A stretch of 23,693 nt of DNA from positions 1 through 23,693 of the forward strand of contig CALAMX010000158.1 of the NCBI GenBank assembly GCA_937925755.1. The letters are read 5' to 3'. The notes below the pieces were generated by a model, which saw nothing but the letters and a program-made list of their open reading frames with translations, did no database searches and was not told where the DNA came from. The translations under genes were made by a program, and so were the position numbers. Positions 1 through 9,454 of this stretch are shown here, piece by piece (within the stretch, counting starts at the first letter, position 1; every line of letters begins with the position of its first letter). The DNA is from an uncultured Burkholderiales bacterium (GTDB lineage Bacteria > Pseudomonadota > Gammaproteobacteria > Burkholderiales > Thiobacillaceae).

Positions 1-454
1 TGACGAGTTGCAGGACCTCGTGGGCATGTCCCTTGGGGTTGATGCCATACAAGGCGTGACGGATGATGCCCGAGCGGTCGATGACGAAGGTCGAGCGCAG
101 CACGGTCTCGCGCGTGACACCATCGACCTCCTTCTTGACCAAGACGCCGTACTGCCGGCAGACACTGCAGTCCCGATCGGCCAGTAGGCGCACGCTGATG
201 CCGTGTTTGTCGCGAAACTCGCCGTGACTGATACAGTCATCGCGCGACACCCCGAGGACCACGCAACCATGGCGGGCGAACTGGTCCTCGAGATCGCTGA
301 ATTCGATCGCCTGCGCGGTGCATGCCGGCGTATTATCGCGTACATAGAAGTACAACACCACGTTGGCGCGACCACGGTACTCCGACAGGGTGGTGATCTC
401 CATGTCGGCATCCGGCAGTTCGAAGTCAGGCGCGGGGTCGCCCGCTTTGAGCAT
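1..454 (-). CDS. Peroxiredoxin, PrxQ/BCP type (C-terminus beyond window)
   Basis: Thiol peroxidase of the AhpC/TSA superfamily that reduces H2O2 and organic hydroperoxides. The frame reads from ATG at 454, with an AGGAG-like site about 9 nt upstream, and runs off the left edge after about 151 residues, so only a few residues should be missing. The N-terminus (MLKAGDPAPDFELPD) is typical. The active-site region reads NTPACTAQA, giving the peroxidatic Cys in the TPxCT motif. The Cys usually found five residues later in PrxQ/BCP is an Ile here. A CSVC pair sits in the helix preceding RQYGV, where the alpha-3 resolving Cys of some PrxQ proteins lies, so disulfide chemistry by that route is likely (inference). 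It diverges from roxA across only 61 bp. Confidence 0.9.
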   Translation of the reverse strand, partial: MLKAGDPAPDFELPDADMEITTLSEYRGRANVVLYFYVRDNTPACTAQAIEFSDLEDQFARHGCVVLGVSRDDCISHGEFRDKHGISVRLLADRDCSVCRQYGVLVKKEVDGVTRETVLRSTFVIDRSGIIRHALYGINPKGHAHEVLQLV

Positions 455-502
455 GTTCAGGTCTCCTGCGATGGCTGTTCTGTCTGTACCCATACGGAGT
501 CG

Positions 503-508
503 ATTATA
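503..508 (-). promoter_or_regulatory. Candidate -10 box of the peroxiredoxin gene
   Basis: On the minus strand this hexamer is a perfect TATAAT, about 49 nt upstream of the peroxiredoxin ATG and inside the short divergent gap before roxA. No good -35 box is seen at 16-18 nt spacing; that segment overlaps the first roxA codons. The call rests on the -10 alone. Confidence 0.4.
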
Positions 509-515
509 GAGTGCC

Positions 516-1682
516 GTGAAAAACCAGCATAAAGAATTGAGACCCGATCACGGAACCCTGCTCGGTGAGCTCGAACCAGGGGATTTTCTACGCGACTACT
601 GGCACAAGAAACCGCTGCTCATCCGTCAGGCCGTTCCCGACATCGCCGGCCGCCTGAGCCCGGCTGGGTTGCGTCAGCTTGCCACGCGCGAGGACTGCGA
701 GAGCCGCCTCGTACGTCACCTGCGAGGCCGCTGGTCCCTCGATTACGGACCTTTCCGTGCGGACATGCTCGCCCGGTTACCCCAGCGCGGCTGGAGCCTT
801 CTCGTCTCCAGCGTGGATCATCACCTGCCCTACGCCGCGGCCCTGCTGCACTCCTTCGGTTTCGTGCCCTATGCCCGGCTCGACGACGTGATGGTGAGTC
901 TGGCCCCGCCTGGCGGCGGGGTCGGCCCCCACTTCGATTCCTACGACGTCTTCCTGATCCAGGGGCACGGCACGCGGCGCTGGGAGGTCTCCGAGCAGGA
1001 CGACCTCGAACTGGTGGAGGACGCCCCCCTGCGCATCCTCAAGCGTTTCACCCCGCAGCAATCCTGGGTGCTGGAGCCCGGTGACATGCTCTACCTGCCG
1101 CCCCGGCTGGCGCACAACGGCGTTGCCCTGAGCGAGTGTATGACCTGGTCGGTGGGTTTTCGTGCCCCCAGCCACCAGGAGATTGCCAGCGCCTTCCTCG
1201 ACTATCTCCAGGAGAAGTTGCAGATCGAAGGGCGCTATGCCGACCCCGATCTGCAGGTGCCACGTCACCCGGCTGCCCTGCCAGTCGCGATGATCGAACG
1301 TCTCGGCGCGATCATCGACAGCATCCGCTGGTCACGCCGCGACATCGTGGACTTCCTGGGTCGCTACCTGAGCGAACCCAAGCCCAACGTATTCTTCGAG
1401 CCACCGCGTCGGCCCTTGCGCCTGGAGCGCTTCGCTGAAAAGGCCGGCGCTCATGGGCTTCATCTCGACCCTCGCACACGCCTGCTGTTTCATGGTCCGT
1501 CCTTCTACATCAACGGCGAACGTCTGGTGTTCCCTCCTGGACAGCGTCGCCTGATGCGGAAGCTGGCCGACCAACGAGCCCTGCCACCGATGCCGCTGCC
1601 CGACGATCTCTTGGCCGTCCTCTACGAGATGTACAAGGCCGGCTATCTCTGGCCCGGAACGGGCGTGCCCTCTGCCAAGTGA
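516..1682 (+). CDS. roxA: RoxA/YcfD-type ribosomal oxygenase (JmjC-like cupin)
   Basis: Fe(II)/2-oxoglutarate-dependent oxygenase of the cupin_4/JmjC group. The family member YcfD/RoxA hydroxylates an arginine of ribosomal protein L16 in the cytoplasm. The protein has 388 residues (E. coli RoxA is about 373). The iron-binding triad is visible as HFD (His139, Asp141) and a distal His200 in LPPRLAHNG. The DYWHKKPLLIRQA opening is typical of the family. The remaining roughly 180 residues form the dimerisation/winged-helix part. The start is GTG at 516, with a modest CGGAGT site about 13 nt upstream; no upstream in-frame ATG is plausible. Assignment to L16 specifically, rather than another cupin_4 substrate, rests on family resemblance. 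Confidence 0.88.
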   Translation: MKNQHKELRPDHGTLLGELEPGDFLRDYWHKKPLLIRQAVPDIAGRLSPAGLRQLATREDCESRLVRHLRGRWSLDYGPFRADMLARLPQRGWSLLVSSVDHHLPYAAALLHSFGFVPYARLDDVMVSLAPPGGGVGPHFDSYDVFLIQGHGTRRWEVSEQDDLELVEDAPLRILKRFTPQQSWVLEPGDMLYLPPRLAHNGVALSECMTWSVGFRAPSHQEIASAFLDYLQEKLQIEGRYADPDLQVPRHPAALPVAMIERLGAIIDSIRWSRRDIVDFLGRYLSEPKPNVFFEPPRRPLRLERFAEKAGAHGLHLDPRTRLLFHGPSFYINGERLVFPPGQRRLMRKLADQRALPPMPLPDDLLAVLYEMYKAGYLWPGTGVPSAK

Positions 1683-1856
1683 CACACGCCGGCCTGGTCA
1701 AACCCATGGCGGCGAGCGTTTTGACACGCTCGGTCGTGATGGCTTTCGCCTGCCATGAGCCACAGCGTCTGTTGCGTAAAAGACGCAGTCCAGCCAAAGC
1801 CCCTTGCGCCCGAGACCAAAAAATCTTGTGAGTGTGGATTTCGCATGGTGTTTTGT

Positions 1857-1862
1857 TAAAAT
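1857..1862 (+). promoter_or_regulatory. Weak candidate -10 upstream of the lipoprotein gene
   Basis: TAAAAT lies 74 nt upstream of the lipoprotein ATG, in an AT-rich patch of an otherwise GC-rich 253-nt gap (1683-1935). No convincing -35 is present at normal spacing. I see no gene or RNA in the rest of this gap. Confidence 0.25.
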
Positions 1863-1935
1863 TTCACGCCGATCGGTGCCGTGTGCGCCGGTTGCATTCA
1901 AGGGTCATTCGATCAACTTCACATAGGGAACATCA

Positions 1936-2163
1936 ATGAAATACTCCGTCCTGCTCGCTGCCCTGTTGGCTGTTTCTCTGTCTGCTTGCGGCAAGAAAGA
2001 AGAGCCCGCGCCCGAGGCTGCCGCCCCGGCTGCCGAGGCTCCGGCCCCCGCCCCTGCGCCCGAGGCTGCTCCTGCGCCTGAGGCTGCCGCCCCGGCTGCC
2101 GAGGCTCCGGCCCCTGCGCCCGAAGCCGCCCCGGCTGCTCCTGCCGAGCCGCCCAAGCAGTAA
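1936..2163 (+). CDS. Small Ala/Pro/Glu-rich lipoprotein
   Basis: A 75-residue protein with a clear lipoprotein signal: MKYS, a hydrophobic stretch, then the lipobox LSAC with Cys18 as the lipidated residue. The mature part starts GKKEEP and is then almost entirely Ala, Pro and Glu, in imperfect PEAAAPAAEAPAP units. It should be an extended, flexible, acidic chain anchored in a membrane, probably the outer one because no Asp follows the Cys. An AGGGAA site precedes the ATG by about 6 nt, and a strong terminator follows within 25 nt, so it is monocistronic. No enzymatic function can be assigned. Such short lipid-anchored PA-rich tails may act as spacers, but this is a guess. Confidence 0.82.
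   Translation: MKYSVLLAALLAVSLSACGKKEEPAPEAAAPAAEAPAPAPAPEAAPAPEAAAPAAEAPAPAPEAAPAAPAEPPKQ
2014..2114 (+). repeat. Internal direct repeat in the lipoprotein gene
   Basis: A 35-bp stretch at 2014-2048 recurs identically at 2080-2114, offset 66 bp, so in frame at 22 codons. It encodes the EAAAPAAEAPAP unit. The identical DNA, not only protein, suggests recent in-frame duplication and possible length variation between strains. Confidence 0.85.
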
Positions 2164-2184
2164 TCCTCGCGGGCCTCTGCTCGG

Positions 2185-2211
2185 AAAAGCCGGCCATTGG
2201 CCGGCTTTTTT
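2185..2211 (+). terminator. Rho-independent terminator after the lipoprotein gene
   Basis: An 11-bp perfect stem (AAAAGCCGGCC at 2185-2195 pairing with GGCCGGCTTTT at 2199-2209), a three-base ATT loop, and a run of six T. It lies 22 nt beyond the stop codon. Because the stem is flanked by A and T runs it may work in both directions. Confidence 0.93.
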
Positions 2212-2235
2212 GTTGTCTGGCGTCCGCGGAGCCTG

Positions 2236-2249
2236 TGACGCCAGCGTCA
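2236..2249. promoter_or_regulatory. Dyad upstream of the sigma-54-type promoter (possible activator site)
   Basis: TGACGC-CA-GCGTCA is a perfect 14-bp palindrome. A further GCGTC half-site lies at 2220-2224, forming GGCGTC/GACGCC with the left arm. The palindrome centre is about 98 bp upstream of the -12 element at 2340, the usual distance for sites bound by sigma-54 enhancer-binding proteins. In PEP-CTERM systems that activator is PrsR; assigning it here is inference. Confidence 0.45.
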
Positions 2250-2326
2250 TCCATTTCGACACCCATGCCTGGCCCATCCCCGAGAACACATTTATAAGTC
2301 CATGATTTATATATAACGATACAGCC

Positions 2327-2342
2327 TGGCACAACATGTGCT
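2327..2342 (+). promoter_or_regulatory. Sigma-54 (-24/-12) promoter for the PEP-CTERM gene
   Basis: TGGCACAACATGTGCT matches the RpoN consensus TGGCACRNNNNTTGCW at all fixed positions except one (G for the first T of TTGC). It has the required GG-N10-GC spacing (GG at 2328-2329, GC at 2340-2341). Transcription would start near 2353, about 20 nt before the ATG at 2373. RpoN with the PrsK/PrsR pair is known to control PEP-CTERM genes, which fits the gene downstream. Confidence 0.65.
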
Positions 2343-2372
2343 TGCCTCCAGACAGACAATATTCTGGAGCAG

Positions 2373-3194
2373 ATGATGAAACTACACTCGAGCATCCTCA
2401 GCCTGGCAATCTCGGCAGGTGTCAGCCAGGCCTGGGCCTTGACCATCTCCATCGACGGCAACCTCAACGACTGGGGTATCGACCCCGCGACCTGGCTGCC
2501 ATCCGATCCACGAATACACGCCCGCAACGAAGATCAAACGGGCGGTGGAGGCACCTACCTGAATCCCGGATGGGGCGGCCAAGCCTATGATGCCGAGGCG
2601 ATGTATGCCCTGATCCAGGGCGGCCGGCTGTACGTGGCCCTGGCAACAGGACACAACCCGCGCACCCTGCACAATCCTAGTACCAACAGTTATGGCGCCG
2701 GCGACTTCTTCCTTGATTTCGGCAGGGACGGCAGCTATGAGCTGGCCATCAACATCAATCATCGATTACCCAGCGGCTTCGAGAGTACCTTCATCGAGGG
2801 GGGCGTATACCAGGTCAGCAGTCATGCCCTAGGTCTGTGGGAGGAAAACGACACACAATACCCGGTGTCGCCGGCCAAGCGGCCGACCTATCTGACCGCC
2901 GGCGACTATGTGGGCATGGCCGAGCTGGTCTACACCACGACAGCCGTCACTGGCTGGGGCAGCCACACGACGGATCGTCATTATTTCTATGAGTTGGGCG
3001 TGGGCCTTGATCTGCTGACCAGCGCCGGCTGGGATGGCAGCCCATTCAACATCCACTGGACAATGAACTGCGCCAACGACACCATCTGGCTCGCATCCCC
3101 ACCCAGGCACGCTGTGCCCGCGCCGGCCACTCTCGGCCTATTGGCGTTGGGGCTGCTTAAGCTCGCTGGCTTACGCCGCCGAGCGTCGGACTAG
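2373..3194 (+). CDS. Secreted PEP-CTERM-like sorting-domain protein
   Basis: A 273-residue secreted protein. It has an N-terminal signal peptide with likely cleavage after AWA (residue 22), then a region starting LTISIDGNLNDWGI that resembles the first strand of carbohydrate-binding or DOMON-like beta-sandwich domains. The C-terminus has the tripartite layout of exosortase substrates: VPAP at about 248, a hydrophobic helix (ATLGLLALGLLKLAGL), and a basic RRR end. The usual VPEP is VPAP here. By family knowledge such proteins are cut and anchored or released by exosortase (XrtA/EpsH) in exopolysaccharide-producing biofilm or floc formers. No exosortase lies in this window. Two adjacent ATGs (2373, 2376) are possible. 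The 3' end overlaps the convergent aminotransferase gene by 24 bp. Confidence 0.8.
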   Translation: MMKLHSSILSLAISAGVSQAWALTISIDGNLNDWGIDPATWLPSDPRIHARNEDQTGGGGTYLNPGWGGQAYDAEAMYALIQGGRLYVALATGHNPRTLHNPSTNSYGAGDFFLDFGRDGSYELAININHRLPSGFESTFIEGGVYQVSSHALGLWEENDTQYPVSPAKRPTYLTAGDYVGMAELVYTTTAVTGWGSHTTDRHYFYELGVGLDLLTSAGWDGSPFNIHWTMNCANDTIWLASPPRHAVPAPATLGLLALGLLKLAGLRRRASD

Positions 3195-4406
3195 CCAGTT
3201 GGCAATGCGATCGATCGCCTCGGCCATCCTGGCGCCGTCGGTGGTATAGGCAAAGCGCACGTGGCGAGTGGTGTCATGCTGACCGAAATCACGGCCGGGG
3301 GTGATCGCCACACCAGCCTCCTTAAGCAGTTGCCGGGCGAAGACCTCGCCATCATCGGCCAGACGACCCAGGCCGGCATAGATGTAGAACGCCCCCTCGG
3401 GCTTAATCGGGATATCGAAACCCAGGTCCCGCAGTGCGGGCAGCAATCGCTCGCGTCGTGCGCGTAGTTCCGCCTTGTAGCGGTTCAGGATGCCCAGGGT
3501 CGCCGGATCGAAGGCGGCCAGGGCGGCGTGCTGGGCCGGGGTGGGCGCAGCGAGAAACAGGTTTTGGGCCAGGCGCTCCACCGCCGGCATCAGCCCCTCG
3601 GGAGCGATGAGCCAGCCCAGGCGCCAGCCGGTCATGCACCAATATTTGGAAAAGCTGTTGATCACCAGCACGTCCTCGCCAAGCCCGGCGGCGCTCGGCG
3701 CTTCGCGGTCGTGGATGAGCTCGTGATAGATCTCGTCCACCAGCAGCCAGCCGCCGCGCGCGCGCACCTGCGCGTGGATGGCAGCGAGTTCGGCCGGCGC
3801 GATCAGCGTGCCGGCAGGGTTGCCCGGGTTGGCCACCAGCACGCCGCACGTGCGCGGGCCCCAGTGACGCGTGACCGCCTCGGCGGTGAGCTGGAAGCCG
3901 CTGGCGGCCTCCACCGGCACCCCCACCGGCCGCACCTCTAGCAGCCGGGCGAAGTGCCGGTTGCAGGGATAGCCAGGATCGCTCATGAGCAATTCGTCAC
4001 CGGGGTCGAACAGGGCGGCCAAGGCCAGGAGCAATGCGCCAGAGGCACCTGGTGTGACGGCGATGCGCGCAGGCGACACTGTCACCCCATGACGCTGGCG
4101 GTAGTATCCGGCGATGGCGGCGCGCAGCTCGGGCAGCCCTAGGGCTGGCGTATAGCGGGTCTGGCCGGCCTTGAGTGCGCGGATACCTGCCTTGACGATG
4201 GGCGGCGGCGTCGGAAAATCGGGCTCGCCCACCTCCAGGTGGATCACGTCACGGCCTTCTGCCTGCAACGCCTGTGCGTGCCCCAGGATGTCCATCACCC
4301 GGAAGGGCTCGATCTCGGCCGCGCGCAGGGCAGACGGTCGGCGGTTACCGTAGGCGCCCGGGTGCCGCTGCCAATCGGCCGTCTGCTGGCTCCTGTCGTC
4401 AATCAT
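3171..4406 (-). CDS. PLP-dependent aminotransferase, class I/II (AspC-like)
   Basis: A cytoplasmic aminotransferase of 411 residues, fold type I. The PLP lysine is Lys254 in NSFSKYWCMTGWRLGW. Other cofactor residues are visible: NPGNPAG (Asn193), DEIYHE (Asp224, Tyr227), Arg262, and the substrate-carboxylate arginine in VRFAYTT near the C-terminus. The GEPDFPTP and RYTPALGLPELR motifs place it in the aspartate/aromatic/alanine group, but the substrate cannot be read from sequence. It is the last gene of the typA-mtfA-thioredoxin operon, starting 2 nt after the thioredoxin stop, so translation is probably coupled. The residues before EIEPFRVMDIL form a slightly long, unconserved N-terminus. 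Confidence 0.92.
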   Translation of the reverse strand: MIDDRSQQTADWQRHPGAYGNRRPSALRAAEIEPFRVMDILGHAQALQAEGRDVIHLEVGEPDFPTPPPIVKAGIRALKAGQTRYTPALGLPELRAAIAGYYRQRHGVTVSPARIAVTPGASGALLLALAALFDPGDELLMSDPGYPCNRHFARLLEVRPVGVPVEAASGFQLTAEAVTRHWGPRTCGVLVANPGNPAGTLIAPAELAAIHAQVRARGGWLLVDEIYHELIHDREAPSAAGLGEDVLVINSFSKYWCMTGWRLGWLIAPEGLMPAVERLAQNLFLAAPTPAQHAALAAFDPATLGILNRYKAELRARRERLLPALRDLGFDIPIKPEGAFYIYAGLGRLADDGEVFARQLLKEAGVAITPGRDFGQHDTTRHVRFAYTTDGARMAEAIDRIANWLVRRSAA

Positions 4407-4408
4407 TC

Positions 4409-4789
4409 TTAGAGATGCGCCTCGATGAACTCACGCACGAAGTGCTCAGGCCGGGCGCTGTGGAAACGGGCGCGCTCCTCGCCCTCCTTGAACAACAAAA
4501 CGGTGGGGAAGCCGCGGCAGCCGTAGCGGCCGGCGAGCTTCATGTTTTCGCCGGCGTCCACCTCCACCTTGGCCAGGCGCACGCGCCCCTCGTAGCGGGG
4601 AACGACCCGAGCGAGAACCGGTGAGAGGGCATGGCAGGGGCCGCACCAATCGGCCCAGAAATCGACCAGCACGATGTGCTGGTGCGAGGCATCGATGACA
4701 TCACGCTCGAAGTGGTGGACATCGGTGTCGAAGATGCAGCGCTCGCTGACCTCGCGCGCGTGCCGGTGGTCGTGGTATTGTAGGGTCAT
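4409..4789 (-). CDS. Thioredoxin-family protein
   Basis: A 126-residue cytoplasmic thiol-disulfide protein. The active site is WCGPC (Cys49, Cys52), with the cis-proline in GFPTV (Pro95) and FWADWCGPC as in canonical thioredoxins. The start chosen is ATG at 4789, which overlaps the mtfA stop codon as ATGA. A longer reading from 4888 would extend 33 residues into mtfA and has no supporting features. Compared with E. coli TrxA (about 109 residues) it carries a 15-20-residue N-terminal extension rich in His, and an extra Cys91 in YGCRGFP just ahead of the cis-Pro loop, which could modulate redox behaviour. It lies between mtfA and an aminotransferase gene. Confidence 0.92.
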   Translation of the reverse strand: MTLQYHDHRHAREVSERCIFDTDVHHFERDVIDASHQHIVLVDFWADWCGPCHALSPVLARVVPRYEGRVRLAKVEVDAGENMKLAGRYGCRGFPTVLLFKEGEERARFHSARPEHFVREFIEAHL

Positions 4790-5556
4790 GGGGCTGCGTG
4801 CTCCTGTCTTTGCAAGGGGTCCTGCCGGAAATAGCGGCACAGTTGGGCGTATACCGCCGGGTAGGCCGTAGCGAGCGGCTGCGGCCACTCGAAGAAATAC
4901 TCGCTCAGCACGGCAAAGAACTCGGCCGGGCTCTCGGCAGCATAGGGATCGATCTCGGTCTCCTCCCCCGTATCAACGCGCCGGCAGAAGTCGTCATAGG
5001 CTGCGGTGAAGGCGGCCGCCCAATCGGCCACCCGCATGTCGCGGGGCAAGGCCGGCAGGCCATCGACGGCGCCGTTGGCCATGTCCAGTTTATGGGCGAA
5101 TTCGTGAATCACCACGTTGTAACCCTCGCCGCCGCCACTGGCGGCGACGTCGTCCCAGGACAGGACCAGAGGTCCCCCTTCCATCGCCTCGCCGGCGCGC
5201 ACGTGCCGCAGGTGGTGCACCACGCCGGCCTCGTCGATCTCGTGGCCGTCGTGGATGAACTCCGCGGGATAGACCACGATCTCGCGCCAGTCGCCATAGG
5301 CCGCATGGCCCAGTTCCAGTACGGGAAGGGCAGCGAAGGCGGCGATGACGGTGCGCATGTAAGGGTCGACCTCGACCCCACCGGCACCACTGAAGGTCTT
5401 GTCAGCGAGGATGCCGAGCGCGCGTTCGCGCAGCCGGGCGAGCTCCTCTGCCGTCAGGCCGGCAAACACCGGCAGCGCGAGCACTTCGCGCCAGGCCGTC
5501 TCATCAAACTCAGGTTCAGACCGCCCGAACAGGGCAGAAAACACTCCACTGCGCAC
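4786..5556 (-). CDS. mtfA: MtfA family zinc peptidase
   Basis: A soluble M90-family zinc metallopeptidase. In E. coli, MtfA is an aminopeptidase that also binds the glucose repressor Mlc. Length is 256 residues, normal for the family. The zinc motif is HEFAH (His151, Glu152, His155) in VVIHEFAHKLD, with the third ligand in ESPAEFFAVLSEYFFE (Glu212), both conserved family signatures. The start is GTG at 5556, 17 nt after the typA stop, with a GAGGGGTGA purine stretch upstream. Its stop overlaps the thioredoxin start. Whether an Mlc-type partner exists in this organism is unknown. Confidence 0.93.
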   Translation of the reverse strand: MRSGVFSALFGRSEPEFDETAWREVLALPVFAGLTAEELARLRERALGILADKTFSGAGGVEVDPYMRTVIAAFAALPVLELGHAAYGDWREIVVYPAEFIHDGHEIDEAGVVHHLRHVRAGEAMEGGPLVLSWDDVAASGGGEGYNVVIHEFAHKLDMANGAVDGLPALPRDMRVADWAAAFTAAYDDFCRRVDTGEETEIDPYAAESPAEFFAVLSEYFFEWPQPLATAYPAVYAQLCRYFRQDPLQRQEHAAP

Positions 5557-5573
5557 GCCTCACCCCTCGCCGC

Positions 5574-7391
<1,818 letters not shown>

Positions 7392-7419
7392 GAATATTAG
7401 CGATTACTGAGAAGCCACC

Positions 7420-7425
7420 ATTCTA
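7420..7425 (-). promoter_or_regulatory. Candidate -10 box of typA
   Basis: On the minus strand the hexamer is TAGAAT (5 of 6 to consensus), 28-34 nt upstream of the typA ATG. The hexamer 17 nt further upstream (CGGGCA) is only a weak -35. It lies in the 140-nt divergent gap shared with the LysM/FecR gene. Confidence 0.35.
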
Positions 7426-7531
7426 ACATCGAGCACTACCACTGCCCGGCCGACTCCATCCGGCAACGCAAGGGGGGCGGTCGGAGTTACTATAGGTCCT
7501 CGTCCTGCATTCGTCAGTCCCTGCTCGCCTC

Positions 7532-9397
7532 ATGCGTCTGATCGTCCTGTGCCTCGCCCTGCTCCTCCCTGCCCGCGCCCCGGCCGCGGACTGGCTCTAC
7601 CTGACCTACCCCGGCGACACCCTGAGCCAGATCGGAGTGAGGTACCTCAAGAACTGGCGGGACTGGCCCAAGGTGATGCAACTGAACAAGATCCCGCACG
7701 ATCGCGCCCTGCCCGCCAACACCCGTATCCGCATCCCGGTGGAACTCCTACGCGTGGAGCCCGCCCCGGCCATGGTCACCCATGTCGCCGGCAACGTTCG
7801 GGTGCGTCCCGCGGACGGCAACTTTCGCCCCCTGGCGGTGGGCGATCGCCTCACCGGCGGCGAGACCGTACTGACCGGCCCGCGCAGCTTCGCCAGCATC
7901 CGCCTGGCCGATGGCTCGGTGATCAACCAGCAGCCATCCTCGCGTCTGACCTTCGGGCGGCTGGCCGCCTATGGCGAGACCGGCATGGTCGCGACCGAGC
8001 TCAACCTGGAAGATGGCCGTCTCGAGGCCAATGCCAGCCGACAAGTGGCGCCGGCCGGGGGCATGCAGGTGCGCACGCCGGTGGCCGTGGCCGGGCTGCG
8101 CGGCACCGCCTTCCGCCTCAACATGGACGGCGAAACCAGGATACTGCGCGGCGAGGTCCTGGAGGGGGCGGTAAGGGTTGCGGCGCAACGCCAAGAGGTA
8201 CTGTTGGGCGCAGGCCAGGGTACCCTCACCGAGGCCGGCCGCCCGCCTGAGCCGGCGCGCGCGCTCCTGCCACCACCCGAGGCGATCGCCCTGCCCAGCC
8301 GCATCCGCGCCCTGCCCATCCGTTTCTCCTGGCAGCGCGATCCTGCAGCACGCGCCTGGCGCGCCCAGATCGCCGCCGACCCTGGCTTCAGCACCCTGTT
8401 GCTGGAGTCCCTGACAGACTTGCCCGTGGTCGAGTGGGACGATGCCCTACCCGACGGCCAGTACTTTCTGCGCATCCGCGCAATTGACGCAGAGGGTCTC
8501 GAGGGGCGCAATCGCGACCATCCCTTCGAACTCGACCTGCGCCCCATGCCGCCGCAGCCTAGTGCCCCCGCCCCCGGACAGCGCAGCTATGATGGCAACG
8601 TGAGCTTCGCCTGGAGCATGCCCGAGGAAGCGCATGGCTTCGTGCTGCAACTGTCTCCCCACCCGCATTTCGCCGAGAACGTGCGCGAGGCCCGGCTCAA
8701 CGCCGTCACCCGCCATACCGAACAGCTACCGCCTGGCACCTGGTACTGGCGGATGGCCAGCCTGGACGAAAAGGGCGAGTGCCACCTGTGGGGCAAGACC
8801 TCATCCTTCGAGGTCCGACCCCTGCCGGCCGCGCCGACGCTGGGCGAGGCCCGCATCGAGGCCGGCCGCGTCCACCTCACCTGGCTCGCCGTGGCTGGCG
8901 CCAACCAATATGAGCTCGCTGTCGGCAAGACCCCCTCGCTCGATACCCCGCTCATCCAACGCAAGCTCGACTCAACGCAGGTTCAGCTCGAACTCAAGCC
9001 GGGCCGCTACTACTGGCGCGTGCGAGGCCTGGAGGCCGACGGCCAGGCCGGCGCCTGGAGCCAGGCAAGTCCCATCGTCCTGCCGCCCGAGGCCCCATTC
9101 GCCCTGCAGGCACGCATCGCGGGCCAGTTGATCGAACTGCAATGGCAAGGTGAAGCCCCAGCCTACCGGGTCGAGATGGCCGTCGATACCGGCTTCAGCC
9201 GCATCGTGCAGCGCGTCGTGAGCACGGCGCCGCAGGTTCATCTGGTCAGACCCAAACCGGGCGAGTATCGCCTGCGGGTCGTCGCCCTGGGTGACGACCA
9301 GGTGGAGAGCGCACCCAGCCCCACGCTCACGCTGGAAGTGCGTCAGCTCCTGCCCTGGTGGCTGATCCCATTACTCCTCGTGCCGATCACGCTTTAG
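7532..9397 (+). CDS. LysM-FecR envelope protein with four FN3-like repeats
   Basis: A 621-residue exported protein. A signal peptide (cleavage near AAD, residue 19) is followed by a LysM domain (about 24-70, LTYPGDTLSQIGVRYLKNW) that should bind peptidoglycan. A FecR domain follows (about 83-230), including PVAVAGLRGTAFRLN. Then come four related beta-sandwich repeats, each with a W...A..Y...A.D..F core and a G.Y.WR.R.L closing strand (about 265-340, 350-430, 440-520, 525-600). A hydrophobic C-terminus (LLPWWLIPLLLVPITL) ends the protein two codons later, suggesting a membrane anchor. Homologues of this architecture are often followed by a CHASE2-domain adenylate or diguanylate cyclase; here the next gene is convergent purL. 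Its role is probably envelope sensing or scaffolding. Confidence 0.88.
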   Translation: MRLIVLCLALLLPARAPAADWLYLTYPGDTLSQIGVRYLKNWRDWPKVMQLNKIPHDRALPANTRIRIPVELLRVEPAPAMVTHVAGNVRVRPADGNFRPLAVGDRLTGGETVLTGPRSFASIRLADGSVINQQPSSRLTFGRLAAYGETGMVATELNLEDGRLEANASRQVAPAGGMQVRTPVAVAGLRGTAFRLNMDGETRILRGEVLEGAVRVAAQRQEVLLGAGQGTLTEAGRPPEPARALLPPPEAIALPSRIRALPIRFSWQRDPAARAWRAQIAADPGFSTLLLESLTDLPVVEWDDALPDGQYFLRIRAIDAEGLEGRNRDHPFELDLRPMPPQPSAPAPGQRSYDGNVSFAWSMPEEAHGFVLQLSPHPHFAENVREARLNAVTRHTEQLPPGTWYWRMASLDEKGECHLWGKTSSFEVRPLPAAPTLGEARIEAGRVHLTWLAVAGANQYELAVGKTPSLDTPLIQRKLDSTQVQLELKPGRYYWRVRGLEADGQAGAWSQASPIVLPPEAPFALQARIAGQLIELQWQGEAPAYRVEMAVDTGFSRIVQRVVSTAPQVHLVRPKPGEYRLRVVALGDDQVESAPSPTLTLEVRQLLPWWLIPLLLVPITL

Positions 9398-9432
9398 GAT
9401 ACGGCAGTGCGCAATGCGCATCGTAGCCGGCG

Positions 9433-9448
9433 TCCTGGAACTTCAGGA
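9433..9448. terminator. Weak hairpin between convergent genes
   Basis: TCCTG at 9433-9437 pairs with CAGGA at 9444-9448 around a GAACTT loop, in the 57-nt gap between the LysM/FecR gene and purL. It has no T run, so a true terminator is doubtful. Confidence 0.2.
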
Positions 9449-9454
9449 TCCGCC

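Noticed and set aside
4790..4888. Longer thioredoxin start at 4888
   Set aside because: It would overlap mtfA by 100 nt; the ATGA overlap at 4789 gives a normal coupled start.
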